Source of the DNA: Prosopocoilus inquinatus
Lineage: Eukaryota; Arthropoda; Insecta; Coleoptera; Lucanidae
DNA: 64,000 bases
Reading direction: 5' to 3'
Assembly: GCA_036172665.1 (NCBI GenBank)
Contig: JAYKNF010000014.1
Location: 4,043,501 to 4,107,500 of the forward strand
The notes below the pieces were generated by a model. That model searched no databases, was not told the origin of the DNA, and saw nothing but the letters and a program-made list of their open reading frames with translations. This document shows positions 31,304-46,200 of this stretch, piece after piece. Within the stretch, counting starts at the first letter, position 1. Each line of letters opens with the position of its first letter. The translations under genes were made by a program, and so were the position numbers.

Positions 31304-34300
31304 CGACCAAAAACTTTGTATCTCACATCAGACTTACTGAAGTCCATCCAAACGTCAAATAACATGTTAGATAAGTAAGGATCGTTTAGATACATCACAG
31401 GAACAACGCTAATACGTGTTGTTTCGTTCAAAACTATTTCCAGCTTCTACTGCGTCCGAGAACTTTGTATCTCTCATCAGAGTTACTGGAGTCCGTCCAA
31501 ACGTCAAATAACATGATAGATGAGTAAGGATCGATTAGATACATCACAGGAACAACGCTAATATGTGTTGTTTCGTTTCAAACTATTTCCAGCTGCTGCT
31601 GCGTCTGAAAATTTCATATCTCACATTAGAGTTACTGGAGTCCATCGAAACGTCAAATAACATAGTAGCTAAGTAAGGATCGATTAGATACATCCCAGGA
31701 ACAACGCTAATACGTGTTGTTTCGTTCAAAACTATTTCCAGCTTCTGCTGCGTCCAAAAACTTTGTATCTCACATCAGAGTTACTGGAGTCCATCCAAAC
31801 GTCAAATAACATGATAGATGAGTAAGGATCGATTAGATACATCACAGGAACAACGCTAATACGTGTTGTTTCGTCTAAAACTATTTCCAGCTTCTGCTGC
31901 GTCCGAGAACTTCGTATCTCACGTCAGGGTTACTGGAGTACATCCAAACGTCAAATAACATGATAGATAAGTAAGGATCGATTAGATACATCACAGGAAC
32001 AACGCTAATGCGTGTTGTTTCGTTTAAAACTATTTCTAGCTTCAGCTGCGTCCGAGAACTTCGTCTCTCATAACTAAGTTACTGGAGTCCATCGTAACGC
32101 CAAATAACATGATAGATGAGTAAGGATCGATTAGATACATCACAGGAACAACGCTAATGCGTGTTGTTTCGTTTAAAACTATTTCCAGCTTCTGCTGCGT
32201 CCGAGAACTTCGTATCTCACGTCAGGGTTACTGGAGTCCATCCAAACGTCAAATAACATGATAGATAAGTAAGGATCGTTTAGATACATCACAGGAACAA
32301 CGCTAATACGTGTTGTTTCGTTCAAAACTATTTCCAGCTTCTGCTGCGTCCGAAATCTTTGTATCTCACATCAGAGTTACTGGAGTCTATCGAAACGTCA
32401 AATAACATGATAGATAAGTAAGGATCGATTAGATACAGCACAGGAACAACGCTAATACGTGTTGTTTCGTTTAAAACTATTTCCAGCTCCTGCTGCGTCC
32501 GATAACTTTGTATCTCACATCAGAGTTACTAGAGTCTGTCCAAACGTCAAATAACATGATAGATGAGTAAGGATCGATTAGATACATCACAGGAACAACG
32601 TTAATACGTGTTGTTTCGTTCAAAACTATTTCCAGCTTCTGCTGCGTCCAAAAACTTTGTATCTCACATCAGAGTTACTGGAGTCCATCCAAACGTCAAA
32701 TAACATGATAGATGAGTAAGGATCGATTAGATACATCACAGGAACAACGCTAATACGTGTTGTTTCGTTTAAAACTATTTCCAGCTTCTGCTGCGTCCGA
32801 GAACTTCGTATCTCACGTCAGGGTTACTGGAGTCCATCCAAACGTCAAATAACATGATAGATAAGTAAGGATCGATTAGATGCATCACAGGAACAACGCT
32901 AATGCGTGTTGTTTCGTTTAAAACTATTTCTAGCTTCAGCTGCGTCCGATAACTTCGTATCTCACATCTAAGTTACTGGAGTCCATCGTAACGCCAAATA
33001 ACATGATAGATGAGTAAGGATCGATTAGATACATCACAGGAACAACGCTAATGCGTGTTGTTTCGTTTAAAATTATTTCCAGCTTCTGCTGCGTCCGAAA
33101 ATTTCGTATCTCACATTAGAGTTACTGGAGTCCATCGAAACGTCAAATAACATAGTAGCTAAATAAGGATCGATTAGATACATCACAGGAACAACGCTAA
33201 TGCGTGTTGTTTCGTTCAAAACTATTTCCAGCTTCTGCTGCGTCCGAAAACGTCGTATCTCACATCAGAGTTACTGGAGCCCATCGAAACGTCAAATAAC
33301 ATGATAGATAAGTAAGGATCGATTAGATACATCACAGGAACATCGCTAATGCGTGTTGTTTCGTTTAAAACTATTTCCAGCTTCTGCTGCGTCCGAAAAC
33401 GTCGTATCTCACATCAGAGTTACTGGAGCCCATCGAAACTTCAAATAACATGATAGATAAGTAAGTATCGATTAGATACAGCACAGGAACAACGCTAATA
33501 CGTGTTGTTTCGTTTAAAACTATTTCCAGCTCCTGGTGCGTCCAAAAACTTTGTATCTCACATCAGACTTACTGGAGTCCATCCAAACGTCAAATAACAT
33601 GTTAGATAAGTAAGGATCGTTTAGATACATCACAGGAACAACGCTAATACGTGTTGTTTCGTTCAAAACTATTTCCAGCTTCTGCTGCGTCCGAAATCTT
33701 TGTATCTCACATCAGAGTTACTGGAGTCCATCGAAACGTCAAATAACATCATAGATAAGTAAGTATCGATTAGATACAGCACAGGAACAACGCTAATACG
33801 TGTTGTTTCGTTTAAAACTATTTCCAGCTCCTGCTGCGTCCAAAAACTTTGTATCTCACATCAGAGTTACTGGAGCCCATCGAAACGTCAAATAACATGA
33901 TAGATATGTAAGGATCGATTAGATACATCACAGGAACAACGCTAATGCGTGTTGTTTCGTTTAAAACTATTTCCAGCTTCTGCTGCGTCCGAGAACTTCG
34001 TATCTCACTTCAGGGCTACTGGAGTCCATCCAAACGTCAAATAACATAATAGATAAGTAAGGATCGATTAGATACAGCACGGGAACAACGCTAATACGTG
34101 TTGTTTCGTTTAAAACTATTTCCAGCTCCTGCTGCGACCAAAAACTTTGTATCTCACATCAGACTTACTGAAGTCCATCCAAACGTCAAATAACATGTTA
34201 GATAAGTAAGGATCGTTTAGATACATCACAGGAACAACGCTAATACGTGTTGTTTCGTTCAAAACTATTTCCAGCTTCTACTGCGTCCGAGAACTTTGTA

Positions 34301-35250
34301 TCTCTCATCAGAGTTACTGGAGTCCGTCCAAACGTCAAATAACATGATAGATGAGTAAGGATCGATTAGATACATCACAGGAACAACGCTAATATGTGTT
34401 GTTTCGTTTCAAACTATTTCCAGCTGCTGCTGCGTCTGAAAATTTCATATCTCACATTAGAGTTACTGGAGTCCATCGAAACGTCAAATAACATAGTAGC
34501 TAAGTAAGGATCGATTAGATACATCCCAGGAACAACGCTAATACGTGTTGTTTCGTTCAAAACTATTTCCAGCTTCTGCTGCGTCCAAAAACTTTGTATC
34601 TCACATCAGAGTTACTGGAGTCCATCCAAACGTCAAATAACATGATAGATGAGTAAGGATCGATTAGATACATCACAGGAACAACGCTAATACGTGTTGT
34701 TTCGTTTAAAACTATTTCCAGCTTCTGCTGCGTCCGAGAACTTCGTATCTCACGTCAGGGTTACTGGAGTACATCCAAACGTCAAATAACATGATAGATA
34801 AGTAAGGATCGATTAGATACATCACAGGAACAACGCTAATGCGTGTTGTTTCGTTTAAAACTATTTCTAGCTTCAGCTGCGTCCGAGAACTTCGTCTCTC
34901 ATAACTAAGTTACTGGAGTCCATCGTAACGCCAAATAACATGATAGATGAGTAAGGATCGATTAGATACATCACAGGAACAACGCTAATGCGTGTTGTTT
35001 CGTTTAAAACTATTTCCAGCTTCTGCTGCGTCCGAGAACTTCGTATCTCACGTCAGGGTTACTGGAGTCCATCCAAACGTCAAATAACATGATAGATAAG
35101 TAAGGATCGTTTAGATACATCACAGGAACAACGCTAATACGTGTTGTTTCGTTCAAAACTATTTCCAGCTTCTGCTGCGTCCGAAATCTTTGTATCTCAC
35201 ATCAGAGTTACTGGAGTCTATCGAAACGTCAAATAACATGATAGATAAGT
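29630..35250 (+). repeat. 19-monomer (2,831 bp) tandem duplication
   Basis: Two consecutive copies lie about 29630-32460 and 32461-35250. The rare variant TTACTAGAGTCTG is at 29700 and 32531, and AGATATGTAAGG is at 31071 and 33902. Both pairs are 2,831 bp apart (19 x 149). The exchange point between copies lies within 32423-32500, where the sequence switches from the 14.4-kb type (CGTCCCAAAAC expected) to the 29.6-kb type (CGTCCGATAAC). A few private substitutions, such as CATCATAG at 33747, distinguish copy 2. Confidence 0.85.
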
Positions 35251-37250
35251 AAGGATTGATTAGATACAGCACAGGAACAACGCTAATACGTGTTGTTTCG
35301 TTTAAAACTATTTCCAGCTCCTGCTGCGTCCAAAAACTTTGTATCTCACATCAGACTTACTGGAGTCCATCCAAACGTTAAATAACATGTTAGATAAGTA
35401 AGGATCGTTTAGATACTTCACAGGAACAACGCTAATACGTGTTGTTTCGTTCAAAACTATTTCCAGCTTCTGCTGCGTCCGAAATCTTTGTATCTCACAT
35501 CAGAGTTACTGGAGTCCATCGAAACGTCAAATAACATCATAGATAAGTAAGTATCGATTAGATACAGCACAGGAACAACGCTAATACGTGTTGTTTCGTT
35601 TAAAACTATTTCCAGCTCCTGCTGCGTCCAAAAACTTTGTATCTCACATCAGAGTTACTGGAGCCCATCGAAACGTCAAATAACATGATAGATATGTAAG
35701 GATCGATTAGATACATCACAGGAACAACGCTAATGCGTGTTGTTTCGTTTAAAACTATTTCCAGCTTCTGCTGCGTCCGAGAACTTCGTATCTCACTTCA
35801 GGGCTACTGGAGTCCATCCAAACGTCAAATAACATAATAGATAAGTAAGGATCGATTAGATACAGCACGGGAACAACGCTAATACGTGTTGTTTCGTTTA
35901 AAACTATTTCCAGCTCCTGCTGCGACCAAAAACTTTGTATCTCACATCAGACTTACTGAAGTCCATCCAAACGTCAAATAACATGTTAGATAAGTAAGGA
36001 TCGTTTAGATACATCACAGGAACAACGCTAATACGTGTTGTTTCGTTCAAAACTATTTCCAGCTTCTACTGCGTCCGAGAACTTTGTATCTCTCATCAGA
36101 GTTACTGGAGTCCGTCCAAACGTCAAATAACATGATAGATGAGTAAGGATCGATTAGATACATCACAGGAACAACGCTAATATGTGTTGTTTCGTTTCAA
36201 ACTATTTCCAGCTGCTGCTGCGTCTGAAAATTTCATATCTCACATTAGAGTTACTGGAGTCCATCGAAACGTCAAATAACATAGTAGCTAAGTAAGGATC
36301 GATTAGATACATCCCAGGAACAACGCTAATACGTGTTGTTTCGTTCAAAACTATTTCCAGCTTCTGCTGCGTCCAAAAACTTTGTATCTCACATCAGAGT
36401 TACTGGAGTCCATCCAAACGTCAAATAACATGATAGATGAGTAAGGATCGATTAGATACATCACAGGAACAACGCTAATACGTGTTGTTTCGTTTAAAAC
36501 TATTTCCAGCTTCTGCTGCGTCCGAGAACTTCGTATCTCACGTCAGGGTTACTGGAGTACATCCAAACGTCAAATAACATGATAGATAAGTAAGGATCGA
36601 TTAGATACATCACAGGAACAACGCTAATGCGTGTTGTTTCGTTTAAAACTATTTCTAGCTTCAGCTGCGTCCGAGAACTTCGTCTCTCATAACTAAGTTA
36701 CTGGAGTCCATCGTAACGCCAAATAACATGATAGATGAGTAAGGATCGATTAGATACATCACAGGAACAACGCTAATGCGTGTTGTTTCGTTTAAAACTA
36801 TTTCCAGCTTCTGCTGCGTCCGAGAACTTCGTATCTCACGTCAGGGTTACTGGAGTCCATCCAAACGTCAAATAACATGATAGATAAGTAAGGATCGTTT
36901 AGATACATCACAGGAACAACGCTAATACGTGTTGTTTCGTTCAAAACTATTTCCAGCTTCTGCTGCGTCCGAAATCTTTGTATCTCACATCAGAGTTACT
37001 GGAGTCTATCGAAACGTCAAATAACATGATAGATAAGTAAGGATTGATTAGATACAGCACAGGAACAACGCTAATACGTGTTGTTTCGTTTAAAACTATT
37101 TCCAGCTCCTGCTGCGTCCAAAAACTTTGTATCTCACATCAGACTTACTGGAGTCCATCCAAACGTTAAATAACATGTTAGATAAGTAAGGATCGTTTAG
37201 ATACTTCACAGGAACAACGCTAATACGTGTTGTTTCGTTCAAAACTATTT
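33465..37250 (+). repeat. 12-monomer (1,788 bp) tandem duplication
   Basis: AGATATGTAAGG is at 33902 and 35690, CATCATAGATAAG at 33747 and 35535, GGATTGATTAG at 35253 and 37041, and GATACTTCACAGG at 35412 and 37200. All pairs are 1,788 bp apart (12 x 149). It overlaps the second half of the 19-monomer duplication, so it arose afterwards by exchange within that block. Confidence 0.82.
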
Positions 37251-40200
37251 CCAGCTTCTGCTGCGTCCGATAACTTTGTATCTCACATCAGAGTTACTGG
37301 AGTCCGTCCAAATGTCAAATAACATGATAGATAAGTAAGGATCGATTAGATACATCACAGGAACAACGCTAATGCGTGTTGTTTCGTTTAAAACTATTTC
37401 TAGCTTCAGCTGCGTCCGAGAACTTCGTATATCACATCTAAGTTACTGGAGTCCATCGAAACGCCAAATAACATGATAGATGAGTAAGGATCGATTAGAT
37501 ACATCACAGGAACAACGCTAATGCGTGTTGTTTCGTTTAAAACTATTTCCAGCTTCTGCTGCGTCCGAAAACGTCGTATCTCACATCAGAGTTACTGGAG
37601 CCCATCGAAACGTCAAATAACATGATAGATAAGTAAGGATCGATTAGATACAGCACAGGAACAACGCTAAAACGTGTTGTTTCGTTTACAACTATTTCCA
37701 GCTCCTGCTGCGTCCGAAAACTTCGTATCTCACATCAGAGTTACTGGAGTCCATCGAAACGTCAAATAACATGATAGATAAGTAAGTATAGATTAGATAC
37801 AGCACAGGAACATCGCTAATGCGTGTTGTTTCGTTTAAAACTATTTCCAGCTCCTGCTGCGTCCAAAAACTTTGTATCTCACATCAGACTTACTGGAGTC
37901 CATCCAAACGTCAAATAACATGTTAGATAAGTAAGGATCGTTTAGATACATCACAGGAACAACGCTAATACGTGTTGTTTCGTTTAAAACTATTTCCAGC
38001 TGCTGCTGCGTCCAAAAACTTTGTATCTCACATCAGAGTTACTGGAGTCCATCCAAACGTCAAATAACATGTTAGATAAGTAAGGATCGTTTAGATACAT
38101 CACAGGAACAACGCTAATACGTGTTGTTTCGTTCAAAACTATTTCCAGCTTCTGCTGCGTCCGAAATCTTTGTATCTCACATCAGAGTTACTGGAGTCCA
38201 TCGAAACGTCAAATAACATGATAGATAAGTAAGTATCGATTAGATACAGCACAGGAACAACGCTAATACGTGTTGTTTCGTTTAGAACTATTTCCAGCTC
38301 CTGCTGCGCCCAAAAACTTTGTATCTCACATCAGACTTACTGGAGTCCATCCAAACGTCAAATAACATGTTAGATAAGTAAGGATCGTTTAGATACATTA
38401 CAGGAACAACGCTAATATGTGTTGTTTCGTTTAAAACTATTTCCAGCTGCTGCTGCGTCCGAAAACGTCGTATCTCACATCAGAGTTACTGGAGTCCATC
38501 GAAATGTCAAATAACATGATAGATAAGTAAGGATCGATTAGATACAGCACAGGAACAACGCTAATGCGTGTTGTTTCGTTTAAAACTATTTCTAGCTTCA
38601 GCTGGGTCCGAGAACTTCGTATCTCACATCTAAGTTACTGGAGTTCATCGAAACGCCAAATAACATGATAGATGAGTAAGGATCGATTAGATACATCACA
38701 GGAACAACGCTAATACGTGGTGTATCGTTTAGAACTATTTCCAGCTTCTGTTGCGTCCGAAAATTTCGTATCTCACATTAGAGTTACTGGAGTCCATCGA
38801 AACGTCAAATAACATGATAGATGAGTAAGGATCGATTAGATACATCACAGGAACAACGCTAATGCGTGTTGTTTCGTTTAAAACTATTTCCAGCTTCTGC
38901 TGCGTCCGAGAACTTCGTATCTCACGTCAGGGTTACTGGAGTCCATCCAAACGTCAAATAACATGATAGATAAGTAAGGATCGATTAGATACATCACAGG
39001 AACAACGCTAATGCGTGTTGTTTCGTTTAAAACTATTTCTAGCTTCAGCTGCGTCCGAGAACTTCGTATCTCACATCTAAGTTACTGGAGTCCATCGAAA
39101 CGCCAAATAACATGATAGATGAGTAAGGATCGATTAGATACATCACAGGAACAACGCTAATGCGTGTTGTTTCGTTTAAAACTATTTCCAGCTTCTGCTG
39201 CGTCCGAGAACTTCGTATCTCACGTCAGGGTTACTGGAGTCCTTCCAAACGTCAAATAACATGATAGATAAGTAAGGATCGATTAGATACATCACAGGAA
39301 AAACGCTAATGCGTGTTGTTTCATTTAAAACTATTTCTAGCTTCAGCTGCGTCCGAGAACTTCGTATCTCACATCTAAGTTACTGGAGTCCATCGAAACG
39401 CCAAATAACATGATAGATGAGTATGGATCGATTATATACATCACAGGAACAACGCTAATACGTGTTGATTCGTTTAAAACTATTTCCAGCTTCTGCTGCG
39501 TCCGAAAACGTCGTATCTCACATCAGAGTTACTGGAGTCCATCGAAACGTCAAATAACATGATAGATAAGTAAGGATTGATTAGATACAGCACAGGAACA
39601 ACGCTAATACGTGTTGTTTCGTTTAAAACTATTTCCAGCTCCTGCTGCGTCCAAAAACTTTGTATCTCACATCAGACTTACTGGAGTCCATCCAAACGTT
39701 AAATAACATGTTAGATAAGTAAGGATCGTTTAGATACTTCACAGGAACAACGCTAATACGTGTTGTTTCGTTCAAAACTATTTCCAGCTTCTGCTGCGTC
39801 CGATAACTTTGTATCTCACATCAGAGTTACTGGAGTCCGTCCAAATGTCAAATAACATGATAGATAAGTAAGGATCGATTAGGTACATCACAGGAACAAC
39901 GCTAATGCGTGTTGTTTCGTTTAAAACTATTTCCAGCTTCTGCTGCGTCCGAAAACGTCGTATCTCACATCAGAGTTACTGGAGCCCATCGAAACGTCAA
40001 ATAACATGATAGATAAGTAAGGATCGATTAGATACAGCACAGGAACAACGCTAAAACGTGTTGTTTCGTTTACAACTATTTCCAGCTCCTGCTGCGTCCG
40101 AAAACTTCGTATCTCACATCAGAGTTACTGGAGTCCATCGAAACGTCAAATAACATGATAGATAAGTAAGTATCGATTAAATACAGCACAGGAACAACGC

Positions 40201-43200
40201 TAATGCGTGTTGTTTCGTTTAAAACTATTTCCAGCTCCTGCTGCGTCCAAAAACTTTGTATCTCACATCAGACTTACTGGAGTCCATCCAAACGTCAAAT
40301 AACATGTTAGATAAGTAAGGATCGTTTAGATACATCACAGGAACAACGCTAATACGTGTTGTTTCGTTTAAAACTATTTCCAGCTGCTGCTGCGTCCAAA
40401 AACTTTGTATCTCACATCAGAGTTACTGGAGTCCATCCAAACGTAAAATAACATGATAGATGAGTAAGGATCGATTAGATATATCACAGGAACAACGCTA
40501 ATACGTGGTGTTTCGTTTAGAACTATTTCCAGCTTCTGTTGCGTCCGAGAACTTCGTATCTCACGTCAGGGTTACTGGAGTCCATCCAAACGTCAAATAA
40601 CATGATAGATAAGTAAGGATCGATTAGATACATCACAGGAACAACGCTAATGCGTGTTGTTTCGTTTAAAACTATTTCTAGCTTCAGCTGCGTCCGAGAA
40701 CTTCGTATCTCACATCTAAGTTACTGGAGTCCATCGAAACGCCAAATAACATGATAGATGAGTAAGGATCGATTAGATACATCACAGGAACAACGCTAAT
40801 GCGTGTTGTTTCGTTTAAAACTATTTCCAGCTTCTGCTGCGTCCGAGAACTTCGTATCTCACGTCAGGGTTACTGGAGTCCATCCAAACGTCAAATAACA
40901 TGATAGATAAGTAAGTATCGATTAGATACAGCACAGGAACAACGCTAATGCGTGTTGTTTCGTTTAAAACTATTTCCAGCTCCTGCTGCGTCCAAAAACT
41001 TTGTATCTCACATCAGACTTACTGGAGTCCATCCAAACGTCAAATAACATGTTAGATAAGTAAGGATCGTTTAGATACATCACAGGAACAACGCTAATAC
41101 GTGTTGTTTCGTTCAAAACTATTTCCAGCTTCTGCTGCGTCCGAAATCTTTGTATCTCACATCAGAGTTACTGGAGTCCATCCAAACGTCAAATAACATG
41201 ATAGATGAGTAAGGATCGATTAGATACATCACAGGAACAACGCTAATGCGTGTTGTTTCATTTAAAACTATTTCTAGCTTCAGCTGCGTCCGAGAACTTC
41301 GTATCTCACATCTAAGTTACTGGAGTCCATCGAAACGCCAAATAACATGATAGATGAGTAAGGATCGATTAGATACATCACAGGAACAACGCTAATATGT
41401 GTTGTTTCGTTTCAAACTATTTCCAGCTGCTGCTGCGTCTGAAAATTTCGTATCTCACATTAGAGTTACTGGAGTCCATCGAAACGTCAAATAACATAGT
41501 AGCGAAGTAAGGATCGATTAGATACATCACAGGAACAACGCTAATACGTGTTGTTTCGTTCAAAACTATTTCCAGCTTCTGCTGCGTCCAAAAACTTTGT
41601 ATCTCACATCAGAGTTACTGGAGTTCATCCAAACGTCAAATAACATGATAGATGAGTAACTATCGATTAGATACATCACAGGAACAACGCTAATACGTGT
41701 TGTTTCGTTTAAAACTATTTCCAGCTTCTGCTGCGTCCGAGAACTTCGTATCTCACGTCAGGGTTACTGGAGTCCATCCAAACGTCAAATAACATGATAG
41801 ATAAGTAAGGATCGATTAGATACAGCACAGGAACAACGCTAATACGTGTTGTTTCGTTTAAAACTATTTCCAGCTCCTGCTGCGTCCCAAAACTTTGTAT
41901 CTCACATCAGACTTACTGGAGTCCATCCAAACGTCAAATAACATATTAGATAAATAAGGATCGTTTAGATACATCACAGGAACAACGCTAATGCGTGTTG
42001 TTTCGTTTAAAACTATTTCCAGCTTCTGCTGCGTTCGAGAACTTCGTATCTCACGTCAGGGTTACTGGAGTCCCTCCAAACGTCAAATAAGATAATAGAT
42101 AAGTAAGGATCGATTAGATACAGCACAGGAACAACGCTAATGCGTGTTGTTTCGTTCAAAACTATTTCCAGCTTCTGCTGCGTCCGAAAACGTCGTATCT
42201 CACATCAGAGTTACTGGAGCCCATCGAAACGTCAAATAACATGATAGATAAGTAAGGATCGATTAGATACAGCACAGGAACAACGCTAAAACGTGTTGTT
42301 TCGTTTACAACTATTTCCAGCTCCTGCTGCGTCCGAAAACTTCGTATCTCACATCAGAGTTACTGGAGTCCATCGAAACGTCAAATAACATGATAGATAA
42401 GTAAGTATCGATTAAATACAGCACAGGAACAACGCTAATGCGTGTTGTTTCGTTTAAAACTATTTCTAGCTTCAGCTGCGTCCGAGAACTTCGTCTCTCA
42501 CATCTAAGTTACTGGAGTCCATCGAAACGTCAAATAACATGTTAGATAAGTAAGGATCGTTTAGATACATCACAGGAACAACGCTAATACGTGTTGTTTC
42601 GTTCAAAACTATTTCCAGCTTCTGCTGCGTCCGAAATCTTTGTATCTCACATCAGAGTTACTGGAGTCCATCGAAACGTCAAATAACATGATAGATAAGT
42701 AAGTATCGATTAGATACAGCACAGGAACAACGCTAATACGTGTTGTTTCGTTTAAAACTATTTCCAGCTCCTGCTGCGTCCGATAACTTTGTATCTCACA
42801 TCAGAGTTACTGGAGTCTGTCCAAACGTCAAATAACATGATAGATGAGTAAGGATCGATTAGATACATCACAGGAACAACGTTAATACGTGTTGTTTCGT
42901 TTACAACTATTTCCAGCTCCTGCTGCGTCCGAAAACTTCGTATCTCACATCAGAGTTACTGGAGTCCATCAAAACGTCAAATAACATGATAGATAAGTAA
43001 GTATCGATTAGATACAGCACAGGAACAACGCTAATGCGTGTTGTTTCGTTTAAAACTATTTCCAGCTCCTGCTGCGTCCAAAAACTTTGTATCTCACATC
43101 AGACTTACTGGAGTCCATCCAAACGTCAAATAACATGTTAGATAAGTAAGGATCGTTTAGATACATCACAGGAACAACGCTAATACGTGTTGTTTCGTTT

Positions 43201-46200
43201 AAAACTATTTCCAGCTGCTGCTGCGTCCAAAAACTTTGTATCTCACATCAGAGTTACTGGAGTCCATCCAAACGTAAAATAACATGATAGATGAGTAAGG
43301 ATCGATTAGATATATCACAGGAACAACGCTAATACGTGGTGTATCGTTTAGAACTATTTCCAGCTTCTGTTGCGTCCGAAAATTTCGTATCTCACATTAG
43401 AGTTACTGGAGTCCATCGAAACGTCAAATAACATGATAGATGAGTAAGGATCGATTAGATACATCACAGGAACAACGCTAATGCGTGTTGTTTCGTTTAA
43501 AACTATTTCCAGCTTCTGCTGCGTCCGAGAACTTCGTATCTCACGTCAGGGTTACTGGAGTCCATCCAAACGTCAAATAACATGATAGATAAGTAAGGAT
43601 CGATTAGATACATCACAGGAACAACGCTAATGCGTGTTGTTTCGTTTAAAACTATTTCTAGCTTCAGCTGCGTCCGAGAACTTCGTATCTCACATCTAAG
43701 TTACTGGAGTCCATCGAAACGCCAAATAACATGATAGATGAGTAAGGATCGATTAGATACATCACAGGAACAACGCTAATGCGTGTTGTTTCGTTTAAAA
43801 CTATTTCCAGCTTCTGCTGCGTCCGAGAACTTCGCATCTCACGTCAGGGTTACTGGAGTCCTTCCAAACGTCAAATAACATGATAGATAAGTAAGGATCG
43901 ATTAGATACATCACAGGAAAAACGCTAATGCGTGTTGTTTCATTTAAAACTATTTCTAGCTTCAGCTGCGTCCGATAACTTCGTATCTCACATCTAAGTT
44001 ACTGGAGTACATCGAAACGCCAAATAACATGATAGATGAGTATGGATCGATTATATACATCACAGGAACAACGCTAATACGTGTTGTTTCGTTTAAAACT
44101 ATTTCCAGCTTCTGCTGCGTCCGAAAACGTCGTATCTCACATCAGAGTTACTGGAGTCCATCGAAACGTCAAATAACATGATAGATAAGTAAGGATTGAT
44201 TAGATACAGCACAGGAACAACGCTAATACGTGTTGTTTCGTTTAAAACTATTTCCAGCTCCTGCTGCGTCCAAAAACTTTGTATCTCACATCAGACTTAC
44301 TGGAGTCCATCCAAACGTTAAATAACATGTTAGATAAGTAAGGATCGTTTAGATACTTCACAGGAACAACGCTAATACGTGTTGTTTCGTTCAAAACTAT
44401 TTCCAGCTTCTGCTGCGTCCGATAACTTTGTATCTCACATCAGAGTTACTGGAGTCCGTCCAAATGTCAAATAACATAATAGATAAGTAAGGATCGATTA
44501 GATACATCACAGGAACAACGCTAATGCGTGTTGTTTCGTTTAAAACTATTTCTAGCTTCAGCTGCGTCCGAGAACTTCGTATATCACATCTAAGTTACTG
44601 GAGTCCATCGAAACGCCAAATAACATGATAGATGAGTAAGGATCGATTAGATACATCACAGGAACAACGCTAATGCGTGTTGTTTCGTTTAAAACTATTT
44701 CCAGCTTCTGCTGCGTCCGAAAACGTCGTATCTCACATCAGAGTTACTGGAGCCCATCGAAACGTCAAATAACATGATAGATAAGTAAGGATCGATTAGA
44801 TACAGCACAGGAACAACGCTAAAACGTGTTGTTTCGTTTACAACTATTTCCAGCTCCTGCTGCGTCCGAAAACTTCGTATCTCACATCAGAGTTACTGGA
44901 GTCCATCGAAACGTCAAATAACATGATAGATAAGTAAGTATCGATTAGATACAGCACAGGAACAACGCTAATGCGTGTTGTTTCGTTTAAAACTATTTCC
45001 AGCTCCTGCTGCGTCCAAAAACTTTGTATCTCACATCAGACTTACTGGAGTCCATCCAAACGTCAAATAACATGTTAGATAAGTAAGGATCGTTTAGATA
45101 CATCACAGGAACAACGCTAATACGTGTTGTTTCGTTTAAAACTATTTCCAGCTGCTGCTGCGTCCAAAAACTTTGTATCTCACATCAGAGTTACTGGAGT
45201 CCATCCAAACGTAAAATAACATGATAGATGAGTAAGGATCGATTAGATATATCACAGGAACAACGCTAATACGTGGTGTTTCGTTTAGAACTATTTCCAG
45301 CTTCTGTTGCGTCCGAGAATTTCGTATCTCACATTAGAGTTACTGGAGTCCATCGAAACGTCAAATAACATGATAGATGAGTAAGGATCGATTAGATACA
45401 TCACAGGAACAACGCTAATGCGTGTTGTTTCGTTTAAAACTATTTCCAGCTTCTGCTGCGTCCGAGAACTTCGTATCTCACTTCAGGGTTACTGGAGTCC
45501 ATCCAAACGTCAAATAACATGATAGATAAGTAAGGATCGATTAGATACATCACAGGAACAACGCTAATGCGTGTTGTTTCGTTTAAAACTATTTCTAGCT
45601 TCAGCTGCGTCCGAGAACTTCGTATCTCACATCTAAGTTACTGGAGTCCATCGAAACGCCAAATAACATGATAGATGAGTAAGGATCGATTAGATACATC
45701 ACAGGAACAACGCTAATATGTGTTGTTTCGTTTCAAACTATTTCCAGCTGCTGCTGCGTCTGAAAATTTCGTATCTCACATTAGAGTTACTGGAGTCCAT
45801 CGAAACGTCAAATAACATAGTAGCGAAGTAAGGATCGATTAGATACATCACAGGAACAACGCTAATACGTGTTGTTTCGTTCAAAACTATTTCCAGCTTC
45901 TGCTGCGTCCAAAAACTTTGTATCTCACATCAGAGTTACTGGAGTTCATCCAAACGTCAAATAACATGATAGATGAGTAACTATCGATTAGATACATCAC
46001 AGGAACAACGCTAATACGTGTTGTTTCGTTTAAAAGTATTTCCAGCTTCTGCTGCGTCCGAGAACTTCGTATCTCACGTCAGGGTTACTGGAGTCCATCC
46101 AAACGTCAAATAACATGATAGATAAGTAAGGATCGATTAGATACAGCACAGGAACAACGCTAATACGTGTTGTTTCGTTTAAAACTATTTCCAGCTCCTG

